Of a stretch of 64,000 nt of DNA, positions 47,427-56,744 are shown one piece after another. The translations under genes were made by a program, and so were the position numbers. Every line of letters starts with the position of its first letter. Within the stretch, counting starts at the first letter, position 1. The notes under the pieces were generated by a model, which searched no databases, had not been told where the DNA came from, and saw only the letters and a list, made by a program, of their open reading frames with translations. This DNA comes from Zafaria ginkgonis (GTDB lineage Bacteria > Actinomycetota > Actinomycetes > Actinomycetales > Micrococcaceae), in NCBI RefSeq assembly GCF_039540195.1, contig NZ_BAABEO010000009.1:62001-126000 (forward strand), read 5' to 3'.

Positions 47427-48854
47427 CTAGGCGTTGTGGGAGTGGCCTTCTGCGTCCTCTTCCAGCAGTTCGGCGCGGACCTCGACGTCGTGCTCCAGCG
47501 GCGCCGGGTGGTGCAGGCGGTACCGCCACAGGCCGATGCCGACCACGACCGCCCCCAGCAGCAGGGACAGCAGCAGCGATTCGCGGGTGGCGTCCACGAA
47601 CAGCATGCCGACGATCATGGCGACGATCGCGATGATCGAGGCCCAGGTGAGGTACGGGAACAGCCACATCTTCAGCGGCATCTCCACCCCGGAGGCCTCC
47701 GTACGGCGGCGCAGGACCAGCTGCGAGGTCGCGATGACCAGCCACACGAACAGGGCGATCGCGCCGGAGGTGTTCACCAGGAACAGGAACACGGTGTCCG
47801 GGGCGATGTAGTTCAGGCCCACGGTGATGAAGCCGACCACGGTGGAGGCCAGGACGGCGGCCAGCGGCACGCCGCGCTTGGAAATGCGGCTCCAGGCCTT
47901 CGGGGCGTCGCCGCGGGTGGAGAGGGAGAAGATCATGCGGCTCGCGGTGTAGAGGCCGGAGTTGAGGCATGAGAGCACCGAGGTGAGGACCACGACGTCC
48001 ATGATGGTGCCGGCGGCCGGGATCCCGAACAGTTCGATGACGGCAACGTACGGGCTCTTCGCCACGGAGGCGTCATTCCACGGGAGCAGGGTCACGACGA
48101 TCGCGACGGAACCGATGTAGAAGAGCAGGATGCGCCAGACGGTGGACTTCACGGCCTTCTTGACGGCGTCCACGGGGTGCTCCGACTCGCCGGCGGCGAT
48201 GGTCGCGATCTCCGCGCCGAAGAAGGAAAAGACGACGACGAGCACGCCGGCGAGGACCGCGTCTGCGCCGTTGGGCATGAAGCCGCCCTGGCCGGTGAGG
48301 TTGCTCAGGCCGGGGGCGGGGACGCCGGGGATCAGGCCCAGGATGGCCGCGGTTCCGGCGATCAGGAACAGGATGATCGCGGTGACCTTGATGGAGGCGA
48401 ACCAGAACTCGAACTCGCCATAGGACTTCACGGACCAGACGTTGGTCAGGGTCAGCAGCACCATGAGGATCAGGGCCCAGACCCACTGGTCGACGCCGGG
48501 CATCCAGCGGTTCATGATCGCCGCGCCGGCGGTGGCTTCGATGCCCAGCACGATGATCCAGAACCAGGCGTAGAGCCATCCGATGCTGAACCCGGCCCAG
48601 CGGCCAAGCGCCTTGTCGGCGTAGGCGGAGAAGGAACCGGTTTCCGGGTTCGCGGCGGCCATTTCGCCAAGCATGCGCATGACGAGGACGACGACAAGGC
48701 CGGCGGCCGCATAGGCGACGAGGATGGCGGGTCCGGCCTGTTGGATGGCCGCACCGGAACCAACGAACAGCCCCGCACCGATGACGCCGGCAATGGCAAT
48801 CATGGAAAGGTGGCGGGGCTTCAGGGATTTCTGGAGCTCTGGTTGTGAATTCAT
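47427..48854 (-). CDS. APC-superfamily amino-acid permease (GabP/AAT type)
   Basis: About 475 aa with twelve predicted helices. IAIAGVIGAGLFVGSGAAI in helix 1 and the FSFFGAEIATIAAGESEHP block in helix 6 are diagnostic of AAT-family proton symporters such as GabP, AnsP and ProY. Start ATG 48854 opens with NSQPELQKSLKPRHLSMIA, like GabP; upstream in-frame ATGs extend into untypical sequence. The His/Glu-rich C-terminal tail (EEDAEGHSHNA) is unusual. Single gene. Confidence 0.88.
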   Translation of the reverse strand: MNSQPELQKSLKPRHLSMIAIAGVIGAGLFVGSGAAIQQAGPAILVAYAAAGLVVVLVMRMLGEMAAANPETGSFSAYADKALGRWAGFSIGWLYAWFWIIVLGIEATAGAAIMNRWMPGVDQWVWALILMVLLTLTNVWSVKSYGEFEFWFASIKVTAIILFLIAGTAAILGLIPGVPAPGLSNLTGQGGFMPNGADAVLAGVLVVVFSFFGAEIATIAAGESEHPVDAVKKAVKSTVWRILLFYIGSVAIVVTLLPWNDASVAKSPYVAVIELFGIPAAGTIMDVVVLTSVLSCLNSGLYTASRMIFSLSTRGDAPKAWSRISKRGVPLAAVLASTVVGFITVGLNYIAPDTVFLFLVNTSGAIALFVWLVIATSQLVLRRRTEASGVEMPLKMWLFPYLTWASIIAIVAMIVGMLFVDATRESLLLSLLLGAVVVGIGLWRYRLHHPAPLEHDVEVRAELLEEDAEGHSHNA

Positions 48855-49214
48855 GTGCCGCTTCTGGTGTGGGAGACGCATCTCTTGATTTAAACCGCCC
48901 CTCACCCTAGGTGCGCTATGGGGGGAGGGGTGATGTGCAGATGGCTAAATTCAGGAGGCTAATTGAGTGGTTATGCACAATTCAGTCTTCGAATAAACAT
49001 CGCTTTCTTGCCGTGGACAAGGCGTTTTGGCGCATGGAGGGGTGTCCGCCCTCACATGCTTCGATTCTGGACCTTTTTTCGAAACGGGGACATATGGCCG
49101 GTGTGGAATCTTTTCACTCCTGGGGCCGCGCAGGCCCGGCCACGAAGATGCAACGGCACCCCCGGCGCCGCCCGGCGTGCCGCCGTTGGCCGGGAATGCC
49201 GGCGGGGGCGGCCC
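48855..49214. other. Intergenic region upstream of the permease gene
   Basis: 360 bp holding the permease promoter and, near 49150-49210, GC-rich inverted sequences that may terminate the MarR transcript. The 48940-49100 part is AT-richer than its surroundings. I see no convincing gene. Confidence 0.4.
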
Positions 49215-49799
49215 CTACCCCCGCACCTCCTGCGCCGCGGGGCCGTTGAGGAGCTTTTCAAGGAGCATGAAGAGCAGAAGGCGCTCGGTGTCCGTCAGCG
49301 GCTGAAGCCATTCGTGCTCGAGGCCGATGTGCGACCGGTAGGTGCGGACGACGGCTTCCTCGCCGGCCGGAGTCAGGCGCAGCACGGTGGAGCGCTGGTC
49401 CACCGTGGAAGGCTCCTTGCTGATCAGCCCGCCTTCGATAATTTTCTTGATGGCGGCCGAGACCGTCGCGCGGCTCATGTTGGCTGCCGCCGCGATCTGG
49501 TGCGGCGGCATGGGGCCGGAAACCCACAGGGCGAAACAGATACGGAAGTTGGCTTGGGTCCACCCCTCGGGCTGGTGGACCTGCCGGTTCGCGTCATCGG
49601 CCATCAGCTGGGTGACCTTGCGCAGCATCAGGCTCAGCTTGAGCACCATGGGGTCTTCGACGTCCACGACCGGTGCCGCACGTTCCACGGCGGCCTCGAC
49701 GAACTTGCTGAAGCGGTCCCCGGTGGTTTCCCGTCGATAGCCCATGCCGTTTCCCGACCCCGAGGTTTCGGCTCCATGCCGGATGTCTTGCAGGCTCAT
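49215..49799 (-). CDS. MarR-family transcriptional regulator
   Basis: 194 aa with a MarR winged helix (about 75-150: GPMPPHQIAAAANMSRATVSAAIKKI, then the wing DQRSTVLRLTPAGEEAV) flanked by dimerisation helices. ATG 49799 overlaps the stop of the aldehyde dehydrogenase (ATGA), so the repressor is co-expressed with the genes it likely controls. The candidate operator is the 10-bp inverted repeat at 53002-53029 in the divergent promoter. Upstream in-frame ATGs lie inside the dehydrogenase gene. Confidence 0.9.
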   Translation of the reverse strand: MSLQDIRHGAETSGSGNGMGYRRETTGDRFSKFVEAAVERAAPVVDVEDPMVLKLSLMLRKVTQLMADDANRQVHQPEGWTQANFRICFALWVSGPMPPHQIAAAANMSRATVSAAIKKIIEGGLISKEPSTVDQRSTVLRLTPAGEEAVVRTYRSHIGLEHEWLQPLTDTERLLLFMLLEKLLNGPAAQEVRG

Positions 49800-51262
49800 G
49801 CGCCTAGATCCTTGCTGTAGAAAGTCACACTCTTGAGTTCTGCGAAGGCATCCAGCCCTGGCTGCCCGCCTTCGCGGCCGACCCCGCTTTCCTTGGCCCC
49901 GCCGAACGGAACCGCGGGGTTGGGACGGCCGAGCCCGTTGACCCACACCATGCCGGTTTCCAACTGCTCCATCAAGTATTGCGCCGTGGCGGAATCGGCT
50001 GTCCACACGGTCGCCCCCAGCCCGAACCGGCTGCGGTTGACCGCTTCCACTACTTCGCCGGTCGCCGCGAACGGGATGACCGGCAGGATCGGGCTGAACT
50101 GTTCCTCCTCGACGAGCGGGGCGCCGCTGCCCAGACCAGCGACGATGGTCGGCTGGGCGAAAAAGCCACCGTTGTCGGTGCTGAACCCCTCGAACGCGAT
50201 CTCCGCCCCCCGCTGCCGGGAATCCCCGAGCAGCCGGTGCATCGTCTCGTACTGTGCGCGGGTGGTCAGTGTCGGCATGGTCGCGCCGTCGGTGTAGGGG
50301 GTGCCGGGCCTGGAAGCCCGGGCCAGCTCGGCAAGCCGGCGGACCACCTCGTCGGTGATGCCGTGGTGCGCATAGACGCGCTTGACCGCGACGCAGGCCT
50401 GCCCGGAAGAGCCGAAGGCCGCCTGGAAGATCTTCGGTACCACATCATCCAGGTCGGCATCGGCAAACACGATGGCCGGGTCGTTGCCGCCCAGTTCCAG
50501 CTGGACGCGCTTGAGGGTGCCGGCCGCAGTGGCCATGATCGCCTTGCCGACACCGACGCTGCCCGTGAAGGTGACCATGTCGACGCCGTCGGACGCGGTC
50601 AGGGCGGGGCCGGCGTCGTCTCCGCCGCAGACGATGTTGATCACCCCCGGTGGCGCCACATCGGAGGCCACCCGGGCCAGGTGAAGGGCGGTCAGGGGAG
50701 TGTGCGGGGAGGGCTTGCACACCACGGTATTGCCGGCCACGAGCGCAGCACCGATCTTGTTCACCATCATCAACAGCGGCATGTTGAAGGGCGTGATGGC
50801 GGCCACCACGCCCAAGGGGGACCTGACCAGCCGCGTCTCGTGGTCCGGGGACGAGTCGATGACCTCCTCGGCCGGTTCCAGGGTGGCCCAGTAGCGCAGG
50901 CTGGACACGGACCCCGCCACTTCGGCCCGGGCTGCCGGTTGCAGCTTGCCGTTCTCGAAGCAGATGAGGGTGGCGAAGTCCTCCTGCTCAGCGGCGATGC
51001 GGTCGGCGAGGGCCAGCAGCCACGCCTTGGGCTGTCCGCCGGCCTGGCGCAGCGTCCGGAAGGCGTTCCGTGCCGCGGTCACGGCCTGGGCCACATCGTC
51101 AACCGTCACCTGGTTGTACTCGACGGCGAGGCCGTGGTCCCACGGCGCGGTAACGGTGGCTGGCACGGTGCCGTCCACCAGTTGGCCGCCAATCAGATGG
51201 CCGGCCTTGAGCGTCAGCCCACGGACCGTCTCGTGCGCTGCGGCAGCAGTGGCGGCGGGCAT
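49796..51262 (-). CDS. Aldehyde dehydrogenase of the MarR-controlled module
   Basis: 488 aa with N160 (TPFNMP), E256 (LELGGNDP) and C290 (SGQACVAV). The subgroup resembles broad-specificity aldehyde dehydrogenases working on aromatic or aliphatic aldehydes. The ATG at 51262 overlaps the GMC oxidoreductase stop (TGATG). GMC enzyme followed by aldehyde dehydrogenase is the classic alcohol-to-aldehyde-to-acid pair. Confidence 0.9.
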   Translation of the reverse strand: MPAATAAAAHETVRGLTLKAGHLIGGQLVDGTVPATVTAPWDHGLAVEYNQVTVDDVAQAVTAARNAFRTLRQAGGQPKAWLLALADRIAAEQEDFATLICFENGKLQPAARAEVAGSVSSLRYWATLEPAEEVIDSSPDHETRLVRSPLGVVAAITPFNMPLLMMVNKIGAALVAGNTVVCKPSPHTPLTALHLARVASDVAPPGVINIVCGGDDAGPALTASDGVDMVTFTGSVGVGKAIMATAAGTLKRVQLELGGNDPAIVFADADLDDVVPKIFQAAFGSSGQACVAVKRVYAHHGITDEVVRRLAELARASRPGTPYTDGATMPTLTTRAQYETMHRLLGDSRQRGAEIAFEGFSTDNGGFFAQPTIVAGLGSGAPLVEEEQFSPILPVIPFAATGEVVEAVNRSRFGLGATVWTADSATAQYLMEQLETGMVWVNGLGRPNPAVPFGGAKESGVGREGGQPGLDAFAELKSVTFYSKDLGA

Positions 51263-52827
51263 CAGGCACCGCCTCCCGACAGGACTGCAGCCCGTGGGCC
51301 GGAGGGCAGTTCGGGATTTTTGTCGAAGAAGACCTCGGCCAGCGCCAGAACCGTCAAATAGGTATTGGCGCTGACGATGGTGGGCATGATCGAGGCGTCG
51401 ACGACGCGCAGGTTCTCGACGCCGAGGACGCGGCACCGGGGATCGACAACGGTGTCGGGATCGCCCGGGGGGCCCATCCGGGCAGTGCAGGACAGGTGCA
51501 TGGTGTCCTTGACGGTGGCCATGATCTCGGCGTCATCCAGCGGCCACGTGGGATCGCCGGTGGCGATCCGGCGGAAGGCCTCATGGTCCATCAGCCGACG
51601 GGCCCGTTCGAGCCCGTCCCGGGCCCGGGCCAGATCGCGCGGATCAGCGAGGAAATCGAGATCGAAGTGCGGGTCATCGGCGGGGTTGGGGGAGCGTAGC
51701 CGCATCCGGCCCCGCGAGAGCGGCTGCTCGATGGAAACGGCCAGGCCGGCGGTGTCCTTGCCGAACCAGTAATTGTGGTTGGTAGCCAGGATCATCATGT
51801 CGTTGGTGCGCCCGCCCGGCAGGCCGGAGGAATAGCGGACGACGACGTTCGTGGGACGGTTGCCGACGCAGGTCTGCGCGCCGGGCGTGACGGGAAGCTC
51901 GACGAAGACCACCGCATGGTCTTGGGCTCCACGGCCCACGGGCAGGTCCACCCGCAGCTCGATGCCCAACTCCGCCAGGTCTTCTGCGGGCCCGATACCC
52001 GAGCGCATCAGGATGGCGGGGGACGCGGTGGAGCCGGCGCAGAGAAGGACTTCGCCGCCGTCGGCCACGCGGTATTCCCGACCGTCGGCGTCGACGACGC
52101 CGACGGCGGTCGAGCCGTCAAAGACCACCCTGTCGACCAGGGAGTCGCCCAGCACGTCCAGGTTGGCCCGCTCCCGGGCGGGCTCGATGTACGCGTGGTT
52201 GGTGGAGACCCGGTCGCCGTGGCGGATGTTCATGGCCATCGGCGAGGCGCCGCTGCTGTCCGGATCGTTGTGGTCCGGGCTCCAGCCGTAGCCGGCGTCA
52301 ACCGCTGCCTCCTTGAGAGCCTTGTCGACGCCGCCCCAGCCGGACTCCGGCTCCCGGTAGACGGGAGTGGGGCCGCCGGCGCCGTGGAAGGGGCGGTCCG
52401 GGAAATCGTGCTCGTCTTCGATCCGGCGGTAGGCCTGAAGCATGGCGTCCGGTCCCCATCCCTCGGCGCCCAGGCGTTCCCATTCGGCAAAGTCATCGGG
52501 CACTCCACGAATGGCGTAGAGCCCGTTGATGAGGGAGCTGCCGCCCAGGCCGCGGCCGCGGCGGTACTGGAACGGCTCCTGGCCCTTGGCCCGGGTTGCG
52601 GTGATGCCGTGCCAGTAGAATTCCGGATTTAGGTGGTTCCGGGGGGCTTCCAGTGCCAGCCCGAGCCCTTTGGTCCGGTCCTTGAATTCCTTGGGCAGGT
52701 CGGCGACGCGGCAGTCGGGACCGGCCTCGATGAGCAGGACGCGGCATGCGGGGTTCTCAGTTAGCCGGGATGCGATCAGGGCACCGGCGCTGCCGGCACC
52801 TACGACGATGTAGTTCCAGTCTTTCAT
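51262..52827 (-). CDS. GMC-family FAD-dependent alcohol dehydrogenase/oxidase
   Basis: 521-aa glucose-methanol-choline oxidoreductase. FAD motif YIVVGAGSAGALIASRL, GMC signature 1 in RGRGLGGSSLINGL near 95, signature 2 near 255 (LLCAGSTASPAILMRSGIGP), catalytic histidine in TMHLSCTARMG near 465 and the partner asparagine in SANTYLTVLALAE. It oxidises an alcohol to an aldehyde. ATG 52827 is chosen at the FAD domain start; ATG 52857 would add ten residues. First gene of the leftward MarR-controlled operon. Confidence 0.88.
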   Translation of the reverse strand: MKDWNYIVVGAGSAGALIASRLTENPACRVLLIEAGPDCRVADLPKEFKDRTKGLGLALEAPRNHLNPEFYWHGITATRAKGQEPFQYRRGRGLGGSSLINGLYAIRGVPDDFAEWERLGAEGWGPDAMLQAYRRIEDEHDFPDRPFHGAGGPTPVYREPESGWGGVDKALKEAAVDAGYGWSPDHNDPDSSGASPMAMNIRHGDRVSTNHAYIEPARERANLDVLGDSLVDRVVFDGSTAVGVVDADGREYRVADGGEVLLCAGSTASPAILMRSGIGPAEDLAELGIELRVDLPVGRGAQDHAVVFVELPVTPGAQTCVGNRPTNVVVRYSSGLPGGRTNDMMILATNHNYWFGKDTAGLAVSIEQPLSRGRMRLRSPNPADDPHFDLDFLADPRDLARARDGLERARRLMDHEAFRRIATGDPTWPLDDAEIMATVKDTMHLSCTARMGPPGDPDTVVDPRCRVLGVENLRVVDASIMPTIVSANTYLTVLALAEVFFDKNPELPSGPRAAVLSGGGA

Positions 52828-53138
52828 CCTGTATCCGTTCTGCAGCGGGTGGTTCACATCACAGGGAACCTATCACCGATTAGACCATCTGTAGCCGAAA
52901 AATAGGTTGATATTTGACTACATCTGATCAGGGGTTGTGTGCAACTTTCCCGTCAATTCACGAGTTCTTGGGCCTTTGTGTGCTCTACGTCATGGAAATA
53001 TGCAACTAACTATTGACCAAGTTAGTTGCTTCTGACTGAATGATCCTGTTCCCGCGGCGCCCGAATCTCCCAGTGGGCCCTGCGGCCACCGCCGACCACC
53101 ACGATGACTCGTCGTCGTGCGACACGAAGGAAACACCA
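52828..53138. promoter_or_regulatory. Divergent AT-rich promoter region of the MarR module
   Basis: 311 bp, clearly AT-richer than flanking genes, serving the leftward GMC operon and the rightward transport/hydrolase operon. It contains the operator candidate at 53002-53029 and a half-site-like TGTGCAACTT near 52940. No gene is visible. Confidence 0.6.
53002..53029. promoter_or_regulatory. Candidate MarR operator
   Basis: GCAACTAACT (53002-53011) and its perfect reverse complement AGTTAGTTGC (53020-53029) flank ATTGACCA. The TTGACC inside can serve as a -35 element for the rightward operon, so a dimer bound here would block RNA polymerase. Length and symmetry suit a MarR dimer. Confidence 0.65.
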
Positions 53139-54278
53139 ATGAAGCTGAACTTCAGGATCGGACACCTCTCCCCAGCCGTCATCGCCGGAGCCGCGGCCTG
53201 CGCCCTGCTCCTCACGGCCTGCGGCGGTCCCAGCGGCGCTACATCCGGGGCGGATCTGGATCTGGCGCCGCTGAAGATCGACAGCAGCCAGGCACAGCAA
53301 ATGCAGGCCCTCTACGACGCGGCGATCGAATCAGGCGAGACGGACGTGGCCATCTACGCCGGACACCACGACGAGTTCAAGGCGATCTATGCAGCCTTTG
53401 AGGAGCGGTTTCCGGGACTGACCATCACGCCGGAGACGTATGTCGGGGCGGAGTTGCAGACCAAGCTGGAAGCCGAGCGCCAGAGCGGCAAGCGCGTCGT
53501 CGACGTCCTCTCCAACCCGAACGCGGACCGATACGCCGACCAGGGTTTTGCCCAGAAGTTCAAGCCGGTGGCGTTCTCCATGCCGGAGTGGGCCGCGGGC
53601 CGGATCAGCCTGGACCAGATCGAGGACCCGGACGGTTTCTACTATGCTCCCTGGGCCCTGATGTTCGCCTCCTCGTACAACACCGAGAAGCTGCAGGAAT
53701 CCGACCTGCCCGCGTCCTGGGCCGACCTGGCCGGTGGGGAATGGGCCGGCAAGCTCACCTTCATGGACCCGTCCATCCCGGGCGGCACCATGACGGTGTC
53801 GACGACTCTGCTGCAAGCCGGCATCGTCGACGAGGCCTGGCTGAAGAGCGTCGGTGCGAACGCCAAGGTGGTCGCGCAGGACCAGTTGGCGCTGCAGTCA
53901 ATCAGTTCCGGCGAGTTCGCCTATCAGCCGCTGTCGGCCACCATCTCCGTGCTGAACGCGAAGCGCGACGGAGCCCCCGTCGAGGTCCAGTTCTTCGATG
54001 AGAACAACGTCATTGCCACGGAGAAATGGATGCTCGCCGACGGAGCCCCCTCCACCGACGCCGCCAAGCTGTTGCTGAGCTTCCTCTACACCGCTGAAGC
54101 GCAGGAGAAGACCTTGGAGGCCGGGAACTTCCCGATCAACCAGGACGAGTCCCTCACATCGCCGCACGGCTGGCCCTCGCTTGCCGACGCCGCGTTCGTT
54201 GAACTCCCGGAACAGTCCGTGATGAGGGAAAAGATGACCGAGTACGGCGAGCTGTTCAAGTCCATCACGGCGAAGTAG
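53139..54278 (+). CDS. ABC transporter binding lipoprotein (iron/polyamine-type, family 1)
   Basis: 379 aa. Signal peptide with lipobox LTACGG (C28). The mature part (VAIYAGHHDEFKAIYAAFEERFPG near 65, FYYAPWALMFASSYN near 165) resembles FutA/AfuA/PotD-like proteins, whose relatives also bind phosphonates, thiamine and organic acids. Two-domain permease and PotA-like ATPase genes follow. The start at 53139 has AAGGAAACACC upstream; the open frame before it is promoter DNA. The catabolic neighbourhood argues for an organic ligand rather than iron. Confidence 0.88.
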   Translation: MKLNFRIGHLSPAVIAGAAACALLLTACGGPSGATSGADLDLAPLKIDSSQAQQMQALYDAAIESGETDVAIYAGHHDEFKAIYAAFEERFPGLTITPETYVGAELQTKLEAERQSGKRVVDVLSNPNADRYADQGFAQKFKPVAFSMPEWAAGRISLDQIEDPDGFYYAPWALMFASSYNTEKLQESDLPASWADLAGGEWAGKLTFMDPSIPGGTMTVSTTLLQAGIVDEAWLKSVGANAKVVAQDQLALQSISSGEFAYQPLSATISVLNAKRDGAPVEVQFFDENNVIATEKWMLADGAPSTDAAKLLLSFLYTAEAQEKTLEAGNFPINQDESLTSPHGWPSLADAAFVELPEQSVMREKMTEYGELFKSITAK

Positions 54279-54320
54279 AACAGCTCCTCGCCGCAGAACC
54301 ACCAGAAAGGCACTGCCACC

Positions 54321-54869
54321 ATGACCGAAGAAGACCTGATTGCCGCTGTCCAACAGTTGCAGCGAAAAGTCGACGAACTCGAGTCCACCAAGGAGATCGA
54401 ACAGCTCCAGCAGCAGTACGTCAGGGATCTGGCGGACCGCAACTGGGCGGGGGTGGCCAGTGCCTACTCCGAAGATGCGGTCTGCGACATCAGGCTGCAC
54501 GGCAAACACAAAGGCCAAGAGGCCATTGCGGGGATGTTCAAGTCCGATCTGCAAGATGTGGTGAAGAGCCGGGACGGCTACGTGCTCTCCTCGCCGTCGA
54601 TCACCGTTTCGGGAGACGCCGCCTACGGGGAATGGACCTGGCACCGCATGCAGTGCGAGTTCCGGACCTCCTTCGGGATGATGCGGGTGTGGGGGCCGTG
54701 GACTGAAGGCAAGTACAAGTGCCACTACGCCCGCATCAACGGCGAATGGAAGATCACCGATCTTTGGTTCCGAGTGCTGCGTCCGGATTCCGACGACGAA
54801 CTGGCCGCCCTGCCGGAGGGCGGCGTCATCGGCGGCGGCTATCTGGACCGGGACACCGCATCCGTATAG
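54321..54869 (+). CDS. NTF2-like (SnoaL-type) protein
   Basis: 182 aa with a short N-terminal coiled coil (IAAVQQLQRKVDELESTKEI) and an NTF2-like alpha+beta cone (about 25-160). The domain is used for isomerases, dehydratases and ligand-binding subunits. QQQYVRDLADRNWAGVASAY and the closing NGEWKITDLWF are typical of SnoaL-like nuclear-transport-factor folds. Placed between the binding protein and permease genes, which is odd for a transporter, so it probably acts on the imported compound. CAGAAAGGCACTGCCACC precedes the ATG. Confidence 0.82.
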   Translation: MTEEDLIAAVQQLQRKVDELESTKEIEQLQQQYVRDLADRNWAGVASAYSEDAVCDIRLHGKHKGQEAIAGMFKSDLQDVVKSRDGYVLSSPSITVSGDAAYGEWTWHRMQCEFRTSFGMMRVWGPWTEGKYKCHYARINGEWKITDLWFRVLRPDSDDELAALPEGGVIGGGYLDRDTASV

Positions 54870-54880
54870 GGGGAGAGACG

Positions 54881-56707
54881 ATGCTCAAGCGCCTGCGGCA
54901 CGCCGCAAGCAACCCGCAATGGACCATTGCGCTGGTCTGTCTGGTGTGCTTCGTCGCACCGGCACTGATGGTGGTCCAAGGCGCCTTCAAGACCGAGATG
55001 TTCGGCAGCGCGGGAACCTTCACTGCGGGAATGTTCATGGAGGTCATGACGTCCTCCGATACGCACGCCGTCGTGGCCCAGACAGTCGTCATGGGGGTGG
55101 CCACGATTGCCCTCTCGACGGTTCTGGCGCTGACCTTCGCCACCATCTACACCAAGTCGAACGCACCGTTGCGCCAGGCGATCCCGGTGATCATGTTCAT
55201 TGTCATCGCGACGCCGGGGCTGTTCTTCGCGATCGCGTGGGGCCTGCTGGGGAACCAGAACGTGGGGATGCTCAACGAGTGGCTGGCGACGGCCTTTGGC
55301 GACGGGGCACGTGTCCTGAACACGGAGTCGTGGTGGGGGATCGTCTTTGTGTCCTCGCTGCGCCTGGTCGCCCTGCAGTTCTTCCTGCTGCTGGGCCCCT
55401 TCATGGCCATGGACCGTTCACTTGACGAAGCCGCCCGCACCAGCGGTGCCAGCCCGCTGCGTACGTTCTTCCAGATCGAGATTCCCATCCTCTCGCCGGC
55501 CATCACCGGTGCAATGATCCTGGGTTTCGTGCTTTTCCTGGAGTCGTTCGACGCACCCCAGATCCTGGGCGTGCCGGCCGGCATCTTCGTGATCCCAACC
55601 GAGATCTACGCCTACCTGTCCAACTCGACCGGCCCGCTGTTCGCCCAAGCCAGCTCGATTTCCGTGTTGTTGATGGTGGTGTTGCTGGCGCTGGTGTTCG
55701 TGCAGATCAAAGTGCTCGGCCGCCGTGCCTTCGTCACCGTCGGCGGCAAGGAATCGCGGGTGCTGCGCCGCGACGTCGGTGCCTGGCGCTGGTTGTTCAC
55801 CGTGCTGATCGTCGTCTTCGCGCTGCTGACCATCGTGTTGCCGATGATCCAGCTGCTCCGGGTCTCCGTCTCGCCTTTCCTGGGCGCCAGCAGCGGCTTC
55901 TCGCTGGAGAACTACGAGGAGGTGCTGGGCAGTTCGCGGATGGTCGCCGCCTACTGGAACACCATCGGCACCGCCATGCTTGGCGCGCTGCTGGCCGTTC
56001 TGGCGGCGACGGCGTTCTCCTGGGCCGCGCGGTTCAAGGCCGGAGCGCTGTCACGGTTCATCGAGTACAGCCAGTGGCTCGGGTTGGCGATGCCGGGCCT
56101 GATCCTGGCGCTCGGCGTGCTGTGGCTGTTCCTGGGCGTGCCTTTCCTCAACCAGTTCTACGGCACTCAGGCGATCATGGTCTTCGCGCTCTTCGTGGCC
56201 ACGATTCCGCTGGCCAGCCGGACGACCACGGCGGCGATGGCGCAGATCCCGAAGTCGTTGGAGGAAGCGGCGTGGGTTTCCGGAGCATCCACGTACCGGG
56301 CCATCTGGGACGTGCTCGTGCGGCTGATGCTGCCGAGCCTGGTCAGCGGCTGGCTGCTCTGCTTTGTGGTCATCTGCGGAGTCCTGTCCACCCCGCTGCT
56401 GCTTTCGGCCGCCGGCAACAACTACCTGTCCGTGGAGATCTACAGCCGCTACGTCGAGGGCAAGGCGCCGATTGCCGCTGCGGCCGCGCTGCTGCTGATC
56501 GCAAGCTTCCTGCTGGTGGCGGCGGTCGCCTTCGCCATCAGCAAGCTCTCGACCCGGGCCACCAGGAAATGGGCGCCGCGCAGCGGAAACAGCGACGGCG
56601 GTGTCCACGGCGGTACGGCCGGCACACCGGCGCCGGGGGCCGGGCGGCCTGCCGACGTGGCGGGCAGCCCGGCCGCGGACCAGCCCAGCTTGGCCGGTTC
56701 CCACTAA
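54881..56707 (+). CDS. Double-domain ABC transporter permease (FbpB-like)
   Basis: 608-aa membrane protein with two permease domains in one chain. Each has an EAA loop: DEAARTSGASPLRTFFQIEIP near 185 and EEAAWVSGASTYRAIWDVLV near 465, with about twelve helices in all. This is the iron/polyamine-type arrangement where one gene supplies both halves. The C-terminal 45 residues are a Gly/Ala/Pro-rich tail. GGGGGAGAGACG precedes ATG 54881, 11 nt after the NTF2 gene. Confidence 0.88.
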   Translation: MLKRLRHAASNPQWTIALVCLVCFVAPALMVVQGAFKTEMFGSAGTFTAGMFMEVMTSSDTHAVVAQTVVMGVATIALSTVLALTFATIYTKSNAPLRQAIPVIMFIVIATPGLFFAIAWGLLGNQNVGMLNEWLATAFGDGARVLNTESWWGIVFVSSLRLVALQFFLLLGPFMAMDRSLDEAARTSGASPLRTFFQIEIPILSPAITGAMILGFVLFLESFDAPQILGVPAGIFVIPTEIYAYLSNSTGPLFAQASSISVLLMVVLLALVFVQIKVLGRRAFVTVGGKESRVLRRDVGAWRWLFTVLIVVFALLTIVLPMIQLLRVSVSPFLGASSGFSLENYEEVLGSSRMVAAYWNTIGTAMLGALLAVLAATAFSWAARFKAGALSRFIEYSQWLGLAMPGLILALGVLWLFLGVPFLNQFYGTQAIMVFALFVATIPLASRTTTAAMAQIPKSLEEAAWVSGASTYRAIWDVLVRLMLPSLVSGWLLCFVVICGVLSTPLLLSAAGNNYLSVEIYSRYVEGKAPIAAAAALLLIASFLLVAAVAFAISKLSTRATRKWAPRSGNSDGGVHGGTAGTPAPGAGRPADVAGSPAADQPSLAGSH

Positions 56708-56744
56708 CTGACGCACCGTTCGATCCAGCGATCTAGGACAAGGC

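Noticed and set aside
48911..49249. 112-aa plus-strand open frame in the gap before the MarR gene
   Set aside because: No good ribosome site, a Pro/Arg/Ala-rich end overlapping the MarR gene antisense, and no conserved pattern.
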